Positions 1 to 12,400 of a stretch of DNA of 64,000 bases are shown one piece after another. Each line of letters begins with the position of its first letter. The first letter of the stretch is position 1. The notes under the pieces were generated by a model. That model was not told the origin of the DNA, made no database searches, and saw nothing but the letters and a program-made list of their open reading frames with translations. The stretch lies in assembly GCF_019649055.1 (NCBI RefSeq), contig NW_026570234.1:434001-498000 (forward strand). The letters are read 5' to 3'. The position numbers and the translations under genes are program-made. This stretch comes from Paramacrobiotus metropolitanus (lineage: Eukaryota > Tardigrada > Eutardigrada > Parachela > Macrobiotidae).

Positions 1-149
1 TAACCACAAGAACACAATATGTGTGATAATACGTATGTATACAAGTGCAGATGTACAGTAAGACAGAATTGTGAAACCATAAGATTAAAAAAGAAGAAAC
101 TATTATTGTATACCAAAAATAAACTACATGCAAGTACATCTGTTAGCAC

Positions 150-578
150 CTTGAGCTTCCCCAAAGGCGCAAGAAGTTCCGGAGGCAGAATCTGTTCGGT
201 TTGATTACTGGTGGATAAATCCAGCGCTTCGAGAGTACTGCCTATAGTATCGAACAATCCGACCGGCATCACCAGGTTGCTATTCGGATTCGCAGCCAAG
301 GAAAGCCTCTCCAGTTTTTTATATCCTTTAAAAAAATCTGGCCGCATTCCCCGAAGATCTTTTGATCGTAAAATAGCCAGTTCGGTGATCTCCTCGATAG
401 GAATTCCTTCTAGCTGATACTTAATATCCTGTGGGTAATTTAGCCCATCGCATGATACCACCAGTTCACTGGTTCTGACTTCCGTACAATTGCACAACGA
501 ATATCCGGCTGGTGGACATCCGCCACGGACAAAAGCGATACAAGTTGCTATTATGGAGTAAACGAAAATTTCCCACAT
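150..578 (-). CDS. Secreted leucine-rich-repeat protein, first exon (partial, runs off left edge)
   Basis: The frame opens with ATG at 578-576 and starts MWEIFVYSIIATCIAFVRGG, a typical signal peptide, so the product should be secreted or an ectodomain. A Cys cluster follows (CPPAGYSLCNCTEV), resembling an LRR N-terminal cap. Two or three degenerate leucine-rich repeats come next (for example LERLSLAANPNSNLVM and STLEALDLSTSN). A plausible donor after LGKLK lies at 149-148, so the rest of the gene is to the left of the window. The ectodomain resembles LRR matrix or receptor proteins in general; the specific family and ligand cannot be told. The exon end is my choice among weak donors, because the frame itself stays open to the window edge. 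Confidence 0.6.
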
Positions 579-1433
579 TGCGATCGCTCATAAATACGTG
601 GGCTATATAGTTATTGTAACAAACAACTATACAGGAGCAATATTTTGACGTACTGATGATATTTACGTGTTTTCACACACAAAATTAATGCGAAGATGAC
701 CTAAGACTATTATAACTACTGAATAATTACTGCAGAAATTAAAATAAAAACTAGAAATTGCTTCAAAAGCCTGACTGAATGCGGGAACATGCTTGACCTT
801 TCGCGCAAACCATGAGTTATTCAGAAAAGTTTTTGCTTGTATCAACAAATTAATCTGCTCAGTCAACAATAAGTTCAACTAATAATTATCACGGCATGAA
901 ATGCGCCCTGTAAAGTTCCAGCTTTCTGTGCGGCAGTCACACGCGTAATATGAGACAGGCTACGATTAGTATATCCAGCGTATATTGTGTTTTTGTTGAA
1001 GGTTGTAGCACATTCGTCATACTTCGCAGTTCTCACTTGCTATTTGCCTTCTCACCCACTTTTTGCGACATCACGATGCGTTCATTGTGTTCTCAAATCT
1101 CAGTTACGCGATACTTTTTTTTTATTTTATGCATATATCATTCGGTAATCAGAAAGGATTTAAGAGGAAGATATGCGTTTTTAATTTTTTGCAATATTCG
1201 AGCTCCAAGAACTTGTGGAACTGTGCAGATAAAAACGTAAGATCACACAGATGCAACTCAATAAACTAACAACAGAGAATTTTAGGAAACAATGCACGCT
1301 GCAATCTGAAACGAATATTCAGAAATAGGAAAATAAACCAATGAGCAAATTTCATAAAAAAGGCACAGCATTTTGGAATAATCAAGGAACATTAAAAAAA
1401 GGCGCTCAAGAAAACCTAGCAAATGGAATAATC
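579..1433. other. Intergenic between LRR gene and TMEM121-like gene
   Basis: AT-rich, no supported gene. It should hold the promoter of the leftward LRR gene and the 3' flank of the TMEM121-like gene. Short open frames here have no recognisable domain. Confidence 0.5.
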
Positions 1434-3217
1434 TCAAGCGTAAAGAGATTCTTCGGTTTTTGGCACTGGATGCACAGTACTTCGGAAAGGCACGTTATCA
1501 GTTCGCTCCTTGGACACTTTCCCTCCTACGGAAACCATCTCAATGGATGCCACAGTGCTGTCACTATCATCCGTAAAATCCAAAAACGAGCAGCATGGAA
1601 TCAGCTTACGCAGTTCCCAGAACGTATTTACAATGGCAATAAAATTTTTCATAATAAACAAAGCCGTGGTAACGTCCGCCGAGTGCCAAAGATATAGTCG
1701 AATTACCACGTAAGGAATATTGACGAAAGCCGTGGCAATAACGCTCTGGATTAAAATTAAATTGTCCAACGGCTTCGATTTCGAAAAATTAAATCCACTC
1801 AGCTGCAAAATACATACAGGTAATTCTAGGAAAAGTTCGCAGAATTTAACCAGAGAAAAGGTATGCGATTACGATTTAAAAGGAGAAGCGATTCAAATTC
1901 CTGACAACATCAGACATCAACTACAGTATATTATCAACAGAAGAATTAAGTGAACGAACTGAAACGACTCACCTGATACAAAGCCACCGCAGGAATAATA
2001 AGATTCATGACCGAGTAGGCTAAAATTGCATGCTCCACTGACCACGACAACAATATTTTGGTTTCATTGGCAAATAAAATACTTAAAAATTCGACAGTAT
2101 CCAGGAGCTCGAATACAACGTGGGTCTGCAAAACGAGAATATCAAAATTACAAGAGCAGTTAGAGCAGTTAGAGCACAATAAATGACAATAACGACAAGC
2201 AGACCGTTTCACTGTATAATAATTCTGTTATATCTAAAACAGGTCTGCTTAGTGTTTTTCTTAGGAACTTCAACCGAAGAATCGTTGTAGGTCATGCATG
2301 TTAACGTTAAAATTAAATTAAATAACTACAATAGTCAATCGACAAAATTAGCAGGATCAATAAATATTTACACACCTGCAGCCATTTTAAGCAAAATTTA
2401 TGCCTCTCGCTGGATCGATTACGATGATGTCCCGCAACAAGAAGGGCAAAAAATGCAGCAGACAAACCAATAGCAATTTTCATCAAGTTGGTTCCCATCC
2501 AACCTCCGTCAGGCAGGTCTCGTGCGAATGTTTTAAACATGTGGAAAACCTTCCCCGCCAGAATCACGCTATAGAAGATCCATGTGATAAATGCATAGGG
2601 CAAGAGACCCAGCTGAGGCACGGGTTTCCGTCTCACGGTTCCAAAATAACGAATGGCCAGCACATTGAGAACAATGTAAATCCCCAGGAAAACCGCATCC
2701 GCTGCCACCCAACCAAGCCATCTCCAATCTCCAGGAAAACCTATAAAATTATGCAATTCCCTCAATCCCGTTCCCCATGTGACATCTTTCTTGAAAGAAC
2801 ATACATTTCATTAAAATGTTTTCAAAAGAAAGCAGCATATCTTTAAATAAAATCATAAAGACATTTTGACGTTTCGGTTGACTTATTATGTCTTAAAATT
2901 ATAGTAATGATATGACTAATAATGAGTAATTCAAAGCTTTGCTGAACGTTTACAGTAGGAGCCTTACCTGTATACATGAAATAATACAGCAAGCATGTTT
3001 GACCAATAAAGATCAACCCATTAAAGCAACGCGCGAGAATTTCTCCGATGGAAACATTCAGTAAATTAAAACGATTAGGTTTTGGGTTCACAGGTTTGGC
3101 CATGAGAATAGACAGAATTCCAGCGTCGATGAAGGATCGCGAAACAATGCAAACCCATCTCTCTAAAATCACAACGTAGTGAAGAGCATTGCTACAGTCA
3201 TCCGTTAACAATTTCAA
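1434..3217 (-). CDS. TMEM121-family multi-pass membrane protein
   Basis: Exons 3217-2968, 2740-2376, 2125-1973 and 1802-1434 join in phase into 378 codons plus stop (human TMEM121 is about 319 aa, from memory). The match to TMEM121 is by motif order. First comes an N-terminal helix (RWVCIVSRSFIDAGIL). Then the VFLGIYIVLNVLAIRYFG helix is followed by a basic loop and LPYAFITWIFYSVILAGKV. Then comes FELLDTVEFLSILF with an aromatic/acidic stretch and a further helix ending PAVALYQ. Last is the helix pair ending IMKNFIAIVNTFWELRK. The C-terminal tail of about 50 aa is Ser/Thr rich and soluble. TMEM121 proteins are poorly understood integral membrane proteins, so no function is claimed. The start is the first in-frame ATG; an alternative 5' exon joined at an acceptor near 3171 cannot be excluded. 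Confidence 0.7.
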
Positions 3218-3901
3218 TCAGCAGATAATCAGAAAAGAATGTAAACGAATGCGTTAAGCTAGCAAATACGAAACAAACAATGACAGCTACCTTTTAGCTT
3301 TTAAAATTAAAAAAAACCAAAGAATTCTTGTTCCAACATGAAGATTGCAGACTGCAAAACGAAATTTATGACATGACAAAAAGTAGAACCAAAAACGTTG
3401 TTGCCTCTTGCCCATGAAACTATTTTAGAGCTAACTGCCGGCGTGGGGGCTGCCAGAGAACCGGAAGTGTACATGAGAACGTTTTTCAATTTTATTTTAA
3501 AAATTGCACTACGCAGTGGAGATCTTGAGGTTTTCTGTTTTCATATTGATTTTAATTTGGACGAGTTTTTGTTAAGTAGCTGATGTACCGATCTGCAACT
3601 TAAGCACAGGAGTATTCTGGTGATCTGGTGTGCTTCTACTGGTTTAAACCGTTTCAAGAACGTTTCCACTCCTGGATTTGGATCAACCATCAGATTTCTT
3701 TTTGGTTTGGACTTTGGTCTTTATAGGTAAGTGGAAAATCGTCATTACTTAATTGCCGGATCTCGTTATCGACGAACGCTTGGTTTGTTGTTTTGAGTGA
3801 AGCTGTGAAAGACAAGAAGGTTGTCGCTAATCGATTACTACGCTAGTCTTGCAGAAATGCGGGCGCTTGCTTAAATTGTGCTCGGTTTGTTTTAGGGAAA
3901 A
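3218..3901. other. Divergent intergenic region with a 5'-UTR intron of the NOL8-like gene
   Basis: The two flanking genes are transcribed away from here. A clear donor (TATAG then gtaagt) at 3727 and acceptor (tgttttag) ending at 3895 define a likely 169-base 5'-UTR intron just six bases before the next gene's ATG. No other gene is supported. Confidence 0.5.
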
Positions 3902-4423
3902 ATGAAAACTACTAAGAAAGCGAAGGCTCAGACAGATATGGGCGCCCGAGTAGAAGAAGCAGCTGAAGCATCATCAGTCACCACTGCCTCGCACGCAAGA
4001 TCAGAAGTTAACGAGGATCTTCGAAGCTTATTTCAAGATGCCGGTTCGAAGCCATTTAAATTCTTCGATAATAACGATCAGGATATGGATGATCCTCTTT
4101 CTACCCCTTCGGCTGCACTTCATAAATTTCCTCAGAAATTTACGCACTTTGAAACCGTGGACGAGACACCGGTAACGGAGGATGAATTCATACCAACACC
4201 ACACGTGTTTTCAGTTTCCCACAGCTTTACTGGGAATTTTTTCTTTACGGTCGATGATCCGCGCTTGCTGGAAGGTCGGCGGTATCTCGCCATGAGCGAT
4301 GAAGAAAGAGCGAGCAATCTGGCTGAATGGGAAAAGACGAGGCCTCAAATGATGGCGGATTTCAAGAAGCAGAAAAAACAAGCTAACCGAAAGCGAACTT
4401 TTATGGAAAGGAAACAGACGTAA
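3902..4423 (+). CDS. Small nuclear/nucleolar protein resembling the C-terminal region of NOL8
   Basis: Single coding exon of 173 aa after a probable 5'-UTR intron. The N-terminal third is acidic and low complexity. A conserved-looking core follows (SFTGNFFFTVDDPRLLEG), then a basic helical tail (WEKTRPQMMADFKKQKKQAN and more Lys/Arg). The phenylalanine-rich strand followed by DDPRL-EG and a Lys/Arg tail is the pattern I associate with the C-terminus of the ribosome-biogenesis protein NOL8. That assignment is from memory and no RRM domain is present. If correct, the protein would act in the nucleolus in pre-rRNA processing. It could instead be an unrelated basic nuclear protein. Confidence 0.45.
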   Translation: MKTTKKAKAQTDMGARVEEAAEASSVTTASHARSEVNEDLRSLFQDAGSKPFKFFDNNDQDMDDPLSTPSAALHKFPQKFTHFETVDETPVTEDEFIPTPHVFSVSHSFTGNFFFTVDDPRLLEGRRYLAMSDEERASNLAEWEKTRPQMMADFKKQKKQANRKRTFMERKQT

Positions 4424-5022
4424 ACTTTTCCTCATAAATGATAAATGTCATAATCTGTACTGCGATACAGCAGTAATTACCTGTGATGGAATTAGTTTTG
4501 TGGCTTCATTAATTATGGTATCTTACACCGTTTACCTGCGATTTTCCGATAAAAACGAATTGTTTGTTGGTGACAGAGGCGCACTGGATGGGTATTTTGC
4601 AGCATTTTGTAGTGCGATATTGTGAGCTGGTATTGCACTGTGCGCTCTCTTTATTGCTACTGCGGGGTAATTAGAGAGGGAATTTTCTGAATATACTCCG
4701 GCTACTGTATGTTCGAACTCCAGACGAAAACAATAAGTCATAGTTTAGTAATTTTTATGAACGTATCGTCAGTCCGTCATGTACGTCGGTATTTTCTAGT
4801 TTACTTTTCAATTAACAGCGCAAGCAGGCATTTGCCAGATCAAACCTAGATGTTCAAAATATAATCAGAAAAAGAAACGATGTAAAAAACAGACGAAAGT
4901 CAGGAAAAGCCGCAACATTAAAACACCAGAACGATGCTTGTTAAAAAAGAAGTCGCTTAAAATAAACTGTAAATAAATCAGGATAATATACAGGTCGGCA
5001 AAACGCAGAAGATCCAATAATA
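4424..5022. other. Convergent 3' flanks, no gene seen
   Basis: AT-rich sequence between the stop of the NOL8-like gene (+) and the last exon of the U1A/U2B''-type gene (-). No recognisable coding or RNA gene. Confidence 0.5.
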
Positions 5023-6072
5023 CTATCGCTTCGCATAAGAAATGGAAATAGGATTGGAAGGTTTTATGCGGTAACCTGTGAAGTATAAAAAACCATATAA
5101 ATTCCCAGCAAATGAACAATTTCCATCAGGTTTTAGTACCATCCTAATAGTGTTACCAATTTATACTAATCGTAGAACTGGATAAAACAATTTACTGGCA
5201 TTACCTTCCGAGGATTACAAAAAAAATCGCCTGTTCTCAACGCCAATACAAACTGGATTTCTAATAATCTAGTATGACTAGGAACTTGCCGTGTAACGAA
5301 TCTTTCGCCGTCGACGCCTGAAGCTCGGTCTCGAACTCCACAAAGACAATGTCCTGGCGGCCAGGAACAAGACGAACTTCTTTGAAGCCATCATGCGGAC
5401 TGAAGACCGTCGACACCATCTCCGCTGTATCCACACCCGAAGGCAAATTGGACACGAAGAGGATTTTATTGGGTGTCTCGTCCTCGGCGGCATTCATCGC
5501 CATTTCCGCAAATGCGGAAAAGTCGCCCGCCGGTAACTCTTCGGTCTTTTTCTCTTTCTTCTTCTTCGCTGCAGCATCTTTCGCTTCGTCTTCCTTCTTT
5601 CGCATTCTGAAGGTGCCAGTGCGCTTTTGAGTGGCCTCGGACTCGGTCTACAATAAATTAAGTTTAAGCAGAGAGTCATGCAGACATCACTCTTGTCTCT
5701 GCACAAATCCTTACTTGAGCGAACGCAATTTTCATGGGCTTGTTATAAAACGGGCATCCCTGGAGCGCTCGGAGACCTGATGTGGCACTGGCCACATCTT
5801 TGAACACTATAAATGCCTGGCCTCGCATTTTCATGGTTTTCAACGCGACAATGTCTATAAAAAAAGTTATAATGAAAATCGGCTGTTATAACCAATCCAG
5901 AAGAACCAGCCGCGAGACTATGAATCTGGTCGCCCATAGTGATGCAGTGATGCTCACCAAGAACCGGTCCAAACTGTGAGAACAAATGAAAAAGGGACTT
6001 CTTCAGCTCATCCTTCTTGATTTTCTCGTTGATATTGTTGACGTATAGAGTGCAATTCGGCTTCGAATCCAT
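5023..6072 (-). CDS. snf: U1A/U2B''-type spliceosomal snRNP protein (two RRMs)
   Basis: Exons 6072-5958, 5854-5715, 5647-5290 and 5075-5023 join in phase to 221 aa, close to fly SNF (216) and U2B'' (225). RRM1 begins [20 protein letters not shown] and carries RNP1 as [15 protein letters not shown]2 has RNP2 ILFVSNLP and RNP1 [10 protein letters not shown], preceded by the diagnostic [14 protein letters not shown] short Lys-rich linker joins them. The protein should bind U1 snRNA stem-loop II and/or U2 stem-loop IV with U2A'. The last intron (5289-5076) uses a GC donor, GCAAGT. Splicing it gives the canonical C-terminal strand [17 protein letters not shown]. Reading through it instead gives a shorter product that ends at 5261 and lacks the last beta strand. 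Confidence 0.9.
5076..5289 (-). other. GC-AG intron in the U1A/U2B''-type gene
   Basis: On the minus strand the exon ends CAC G followed by GCAAGT, the best-known context for GC-AG donors, and the acceptor is cttcacag before 5075. The join restores the family's C-terminal sequence exactly in phase. No GT donor nearby does this. Confidence 0.8.
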
Positions 6073-6878
6073 GATTCACAAACAACTACTAACAGAACGC
6101 CGTCAAACCAAACAGCAACGATGAAAAGATGTGTCGCACTTGCCTGAAAAGCAAATTTAATAGAAGTGCTGTACTAGAACATACATAGATCAACTAAAGT
6201 TCTAAAGTCTAAACTAAAAATATTGCAAAAATTTTCAAAATCAAACGAAACCTTGACGTCTGAGATTGGTCTCATAAACGCCGTTGCGAGCCGAAAGCTT
6301 TTTGCTAACCTTTGCCAGTGCAACTGAACACACTGGCAAAACATTTCGAGGGCGTTTGCCCCTCAAGCACAGTATTCGGCTCGAGAGTCGAGACTTTCTT
6401 CCCTTACATTTGCGGTCTTTCTTTTCGTTTTTTGGTTCGCCGATGCTCAGGTTCTTTCCTGTGTAGACGTAATTAACAGTAAACAATTTACTTGAATTAT
6501 TCCTTGTTCTGCAGCAGCGACGTTTGAAACTATCATATTTTGTGTATTAGGTGACATTGCTTAGTTAAAAGAGTCCATCTAAAAGTTCTTCTGAATCTTC
6601 TCACTGGAACGTTTGCCTGGTTCTTGATAATAGCTGTCTACATTCATTTGTGATTAATTTGTTGCAAATAAATCAATTTATTTATCTTTGATTACAAAAT
6701 CTGCAGTAAGCAATCAGCTACTTGCTCGATAAACTGATCGTCCTTAGCCGGGGAAACACATCGAACGATTTGATCTTAAAATTAATTATTTATCTCGAAG
6801 CGTTCCATCCCAGGAACCTAACTTCGGAACTGTTAACAGTGACGTAACACGTTTTGTTGTCGATGCTTTCGTTTTGCC
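6073..6878. other. Shared divergent upstream region of the snRNP gene and ORC5
   Basis: 806 bases between two divergent start codons. It contains a short inverted repeat near 6310-6338 (10-base arms TTTGCCAGTG/CACTGGCAAA, 10-base loop). An 81-codon minus-strand open frame (6241-6486) is rich in Lys/Arg but matches nothing I recognise, so it is not called. Confidence 0.45.
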
Positions 6879-8640
6879 ATGGAACAGGAATCGAAAATCC
6901 GGAAAAGCAACGGAAAATCAGCTGTGGATGCGCGTACATCGATGAAAACGATGAAGTTTCGGACCGAAGAACAGCGCTTGCTGCAGTCCATTCTAACTCA
7001 AAAAGATGCGCTTGTAAAATCTTTGATTTTTATCAGCGGAGTGAGGGGAACCGGAAAGAGTATGCTGGTTAAAACTGTGCTGGACGGCTTACCTGTGCCA
7101 AGTACGCTTGTGGACTGCACCGTGGCAGACACCGAAAACGCGGTGGCCAGTAGAATTTTCAGCCTTCTGCGACATATCGACGACGATTTCTCCAAAGCTT
7201 CTGAAGGTCTAACCTGCAGAAAACTGTTTGATCTTCGCAAGTTTTTGCGATTATTTGCTGTGCAGAAGATTTCCACGTTAATCGTCGTTTTGGATGGATT
7301 TGAAATGGTGGAAAAATGGGCTTTTGTGTGGTCAGAGCTGTTAAAACTGCAAAAATTCTGTCTGCCTGCATTGAAGTTTGTCGTGACCAGCCGCTCATCT
7401 GTATGCTTGTTAGCCGGAACATCATACAACTTTGACGATCCGATGCAAATCCATTTGGGTAAATACAACAAGGATCAGTTGATTGATCTGGTTACAGGGA
7501 TATTCCGCTGCAGGAGCGATGTGGATGCTCCGTTTGTTCGAAACTATTGTGACCTAATTGTTGACAGTTTCGGTCCAGTCACAAGTGATGTGCGGGAGCT
7601 TCGCGCCTACGCTCAGCGATATTATCCACAATATTGTGCAAAAGTCTCCAAGGATGTTCCGGTTTCGCAAACCGAAAAGTTGTGGCGACACATCTTGCCA
7701 CATTTGAGAGCAGAATTACAAGTAAGCTTGCGTCGAATTTCACAGTGCATTTGATTGTAAGAAAACAGAGGTAAAAACAGTACGAGAAAGCAGTTTTAAT
7801 TTATTTAAGTTTTCTTTCGTTCACTGTCCCGTTTGAATGCTCCGTGTGATGTTACAGTTTTCACTACCATAGTATGCATACATTTGCAACAGCACATGTA
7901 TGTTCACTTTTCTTCCAGTTTTTAATCTGGCACTTGATTTACGCTTTATTGGTGGTATTGGTGCTTTTAATGAGTGCTTTTATGCATTTGTTTAGTTTGT
8001 TTTCTTGAATCAGACTGACAGTAGTTTGAGAAGCTTGAAAATTACTGCTTCATTAAATTTTTATCGCACTGATTCTTGGGTAATTACGGCTTTCGTTCAA
8101 ATGTGAATCATTTAGTAAGTTGTTCTTCCTAATAATCTCGTCTTGATTCTCTTTTAGTTCGGTCATACGAAAGGTTTTGAAGAGAAAGCGCGGATGGAAG
8201 CAGACATAAAATCCCTTCCTCTACACCTCCGATTTTTGATTGTGGCTGGTTTCTTTTGCTCATATAATTCAAGCTCAATGGACGCCAAAATGTTGTCGAA
8301 GCGCCATGATCCGGGTAAAAAACGGGCTCCGCATACGGGGATCAAGAAAAAAACGACTGAAAAGCGGCTGACGATGTTAGGACCACAGTCGTTTAGTTTT
8401 GACCGAGTGTACAGTGGACTTCGTTTCCTAATGGAAGACGTCGCTTCCGGCATTTCCCCCATGCAAGTGCAATGCAGTGTCCGCAGGCTCTGCGATATGG
8501 AGCTGTTTGTGCGGGTGGGGCACGAGGATAACTTGGACTATCCTAAATACAAGTGCAGATGCAGTAAGGAATATGTTGAGCAGATTGCGGCGTCCATCGG
8601 TTTGGAACTTAATAGGTATTTGAAAGAATTACAACAGTGA
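6879..8640 (+). CDS. ORC5: Origin recognition complex subunit 5 (ORC5)
   Basis: Exons 6879-7721 and 8158-8640 join in phase to 441 aa (human ORC5 is about 435). An AAA+ core is visible: Walker A GVRGTGKS at residues 54-61 and a Walker B strand LIVVLD at about 134-139. Family-specific motifs follow: ELRAYAQRYYPQYC, then KLWRHILPHL near the exon junction. The C-terminal winged-helix region has LPLHLRFLIVAGFFCSYNSS, LGPQSFSFDRV and LDYPKYKC. ORC5 is one of the ATP-binding subunits that load MCM helicases at replication origins. The only intron carries ordinary gtaagc/ttttag sites. The start is the ATG at 6879; it adds about 20 residues of polar N-terminus relative to vertebrates. Confidence 0.93.
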
Positions 8641-9453
8641 TATGGCTTAGCGGATTACGCCCGGAACGTTCGCGCCCATTACCCCTTAAATTATTCTCTC
8701 CTTTATTAAATCTTAATTGGTTCTAGTGGATCATGTTGCTATTTATTTATGGTAGTTGCTCAACAGCTTTTTTTAATTATGTTGTTCTTGTGATTCGAAG
8801 TTGAACACTTGCGAAATCGCAGGAAATCGAGTGATTTGTGTTTTTTTGTGTATAAACGATTACAACGATGCGTGCCTGGAACACGAAAGCCCAATAGTGA
8901 ATCATAATTCCCGTCCGTGTTGATTTTACGTCGTTGTGTTGATTAGGATGGAACGAATGAGTCAGAGTTGATTGTTGTTGAATTTTCGCTTTTGATTCAA
9001 ATGCAATTCATGCAGCCAGCGTTCTGCAAATCGTCAAAGATTAATCCCAGTGTGTCATCATTTTTTGGCAGAAAACCTTGTATATTAAAAAAATAACTGC
9101 CAGATCGGCAAAAGTTAGAATACGCTACACCTTTGTCGCATCCGGCAGACAGCAACCATAGGCTAAAAACCATTGCAGCGCTCTGGTATTAAAGCCAACT
9201 GAGAGCAGGATATCAGTGATAGTTTCGTAATACCTCCAAAGTGGTCAGAACTGTACTGCGGACTGAGCTTGAAAAACATTCCCGTTCGATTTCGGTTAGG
9301 CTGCTGGCAGCCGAATACCCGTTCGTACACAGGAGCAGGTTTCCTTATTATCTCGGATCACCATACTAACGGCTGACTGGAACCTCTATAACTGTTACAA
9401 TTTTACTGTTTGGAGAACAAAGTACCGGTTAAATTGCATCACTGACCTCCACC
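8641..9453. other. Intergenic region before the cadherin-like gene
   Basis: No gene seen. It contains the 3' flank of ORC5 and presumably the promoter and 5' UTR of the secreted cadherin-like gene that starts at 9454. Confidence 0.5.
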
Positions 9454-12400
9454 ATGCAAGTCAAGACAGTCATTGTTTATGGAATAGCTGTCATCCTTTG
9501 CCATCTTTGCGATGTAAGTGTTTCGCGAATACGGCGCAAACAATTCTCTTGTTTACTGCTTAGTAAAAACATACTTTTTTTATCTAAACCTTTGACCTCT
9601 TAAATTTGATTTAATTTTGGAACAATGCCGACAAATAATCTAGTTTGGCTCCCAGAAATCATTTGAAATCACTACGTAGGTACATTAAAAGAACATGAAA
9701 ATTAATATTATTGTATATGAGTATACTAGTGTAAATGCCGCAGTAGTAAAAATTAGTTATTGTGGGGTCTACATATTTGAAGTTCTGTCCACTTGATTGA
9801 AATCAGTAAACAGAATACGGAAACTGTGATGGTTAACCTGTGAGCCGTGACTGTATGTGAGGCACTTGAAAAATTCTGAACTTAGAAGTTAATATATTCC
9901 AAAGGTTGATAACGATTCAGTGCCTTAATATTCCAACAGAATTTCATTGAAGTAGAATAGAACAGAATCCCCAGTGACCTCATTGAAGAAGTCATGAAAC
10001 ACCACTAATATTCCGTCTGCAACAGCCGCAACACGGCATTTGTTAATCTCTTTTTTTGCAGGCCGATAAATTAAATAACGTAGAGCACGTTTTGGTGAAG
10101 CGTCAGTATACGTATGCAACGCCTTCCGCGCCGGCCACACCTCGGTCGGTCTCCGCGGCATCCTACACCAACTACTACCAGAGCGCCTACACATCCGCCC
10201 AGTCCGGCTATCCGGTGTTCAGTGGGCCGAGCACTCTGTCCTTCTCTTTCGGCGGCACACAGCCCGTTGACGGGTCCAGCTCGGTAACAACATTTGGAAC
10301 TTCCAATTCTATCGGGCAAGGCGCTAGTACGTCTGGTTTCGCATCAACATCCGGCCTGTCCTCCTCCAATCCCAACGTCGTAATATTCAGCGCTCAACCG
10401 GTGACCGGAAGTGCGTCATCGTCCCTGACCTTTCCTAGCAACAGTAATTCCGCACTGACTAGTCCATTGTATGGTGGCTCACCTTCTTCGTCCGCGTTAA
10501 CAGCCTATCCGCAAGGTTAGTAAAACAGGTTTTTTTGGACAATTCTGTCACATGATAAGAGAAAACGAAAATGCTTTTCTCAGCAAGCTGCACATGCTGT
10601 TAGCTGCACGCGCTGCAGTATAATAACGATGTTCAAGTTTTATTCGGCATCAACCGGTACACATATCAAATAAGCCTTAGCACATTTACTCTACGTAAAA
10701 CGATCAAACTGATAATGATATTATTTGTTTACTGTTAGGTTCGGGAGCTGCAGGCTCAGCCCCCAATTGCGTACAGTCGGCATATAATCTGACCATTCCC
10801 GACAACACCGCGGTGGGTGTTATTGTGTTGCGCGTACTGGCCACCGATCCACAAGGCCGGCCACTAACGTACACCATTGCGGATCCGGTTTTCGGATCAT
10901 TCAATATCAATGCCCAGTCCGGGGATATTACAGTGGCGTCCAATTTGGTTAATTTCGCTCGTGCTATTGAGTTCGCCGTACAGGTCACCAATTCATTGAA
11001 CCAGGTAAAATACGATTTTGTACAGCGTAATACAAACGCTGCTGTTAATTTTTTATTCACCATTAGCCTAAACAAATATTTCACGGAATTTACTGCGCAG
11101 CATGCTGATAAATTTATACGAGTATGTAAATAGTGAAACACTGAAACTTACATCATCGACACAATCGCTTCGACATTTTGTAGTACTGAGTCCACATCAT
11201 TTAACCATAACTTTTTTATATGTATTGAATTGTCCGATGCGTTTTACGGTTAGCAATGCTGAAACAGACAACTGTTTACACAATGGCATGGTAGTTTGGT
11301 TATGGATGCAACAGCCCATGTGTCCTAATTTTGAACATGTTGATATTATTATTTATGCACATGTGCCATGAGTACGTATTTAAGAACCTGAAATTCGGTT
11401 TTTAATATTATGACTTTCTATGACGTTATCTGCCTAACGTATTTCGTTCTCCTGCAGCAATGTACCTCCAATGTTCGGATAAATTTCATCAAAACATCCT
11501 CGTCGCTGACTGCTGTTACTCCCAGTGGATACGGCTATGGATCGGACACCACACCTACACCGTACAACCCCTACATGCCCACCGGCACCCCGGTGCTGGC
11601 TTACACTCCCCGTCCTGGACTGTACAACCAGTACACCCAGCCGACACCTGCTCCCACTGCCGGTTACGGATCTGCCAACCTCATCGCCACCACAGTGCCA
11701 CCCCCGGCGCCGGTGACCTTTCCCAATTACTTCAACCCCCCACCGGCCGTCACCTTTCCATCGTACCCATCGGGCAATCTGGTGGCCACCACACCGTATC
11801 CGGTCTACAACGCACCCACCCCGGGATACGGCTCACCGTCCGGTAATCTGGTGGCCGTTACACCTGCGCCGGTTAATACTTACGGTGGCAGTCCTAGCTA
11901 CAGTGGTAATTTGGTGGCCACGACACCTTATTTCGTGTATAATGCACCCGCCCCGGGATACGGGTCCCCATCGGGCAATCTGGTGGCCACTACGCCGATG
12001 CCTTATGTGCCCGTGACGTTACCCAATTATGTTAACAATCCACCGGTGACCTTTCCCACCAACGGACAGCTGAATACGGGTTATGGTAATACAGCGCCTT
12101 TGGTGGCCACACCCGCGCCTCCGTACCCGGTCACTTTTCCATCCAACGGCCAACTGAACACGGGATATGGGAATAACGCGCCTTTAGTTGCCACACCAGC
12201 GCCGCTTTATCCTGTTACGTTTCCCAGTATTGGAAATCTTTTCAATGGAGTCTCCACTGTTGCCACTATCCGCACAGACAATGGTAGCGGTTACTAATTA
12301 GGTTTTTAACTCATGATTTTTTTATAGTAATAAGCAACTAAACGTAAGAACATAGTAATTTAATATACATCTCGTACTTATATAATTGGAATACTTACAG

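Noticed and set aside
5261..5289. Stop at 5261 as the normal end of the U1A/U2B''-type protein
   Set aside because: It truncates RRM2; GC-AG splicing to 5075 restores the conserved C-terminal strand in phase.
12284..12300. Stop codon TAA at 12295-12297 as the end of the cadherin-like gene
   Set aside because: A gtagcg donor 11 bases earlier joins in phase to the exon at 13051, which continues the same type of protein. cDNA could still show this as an alternative end.
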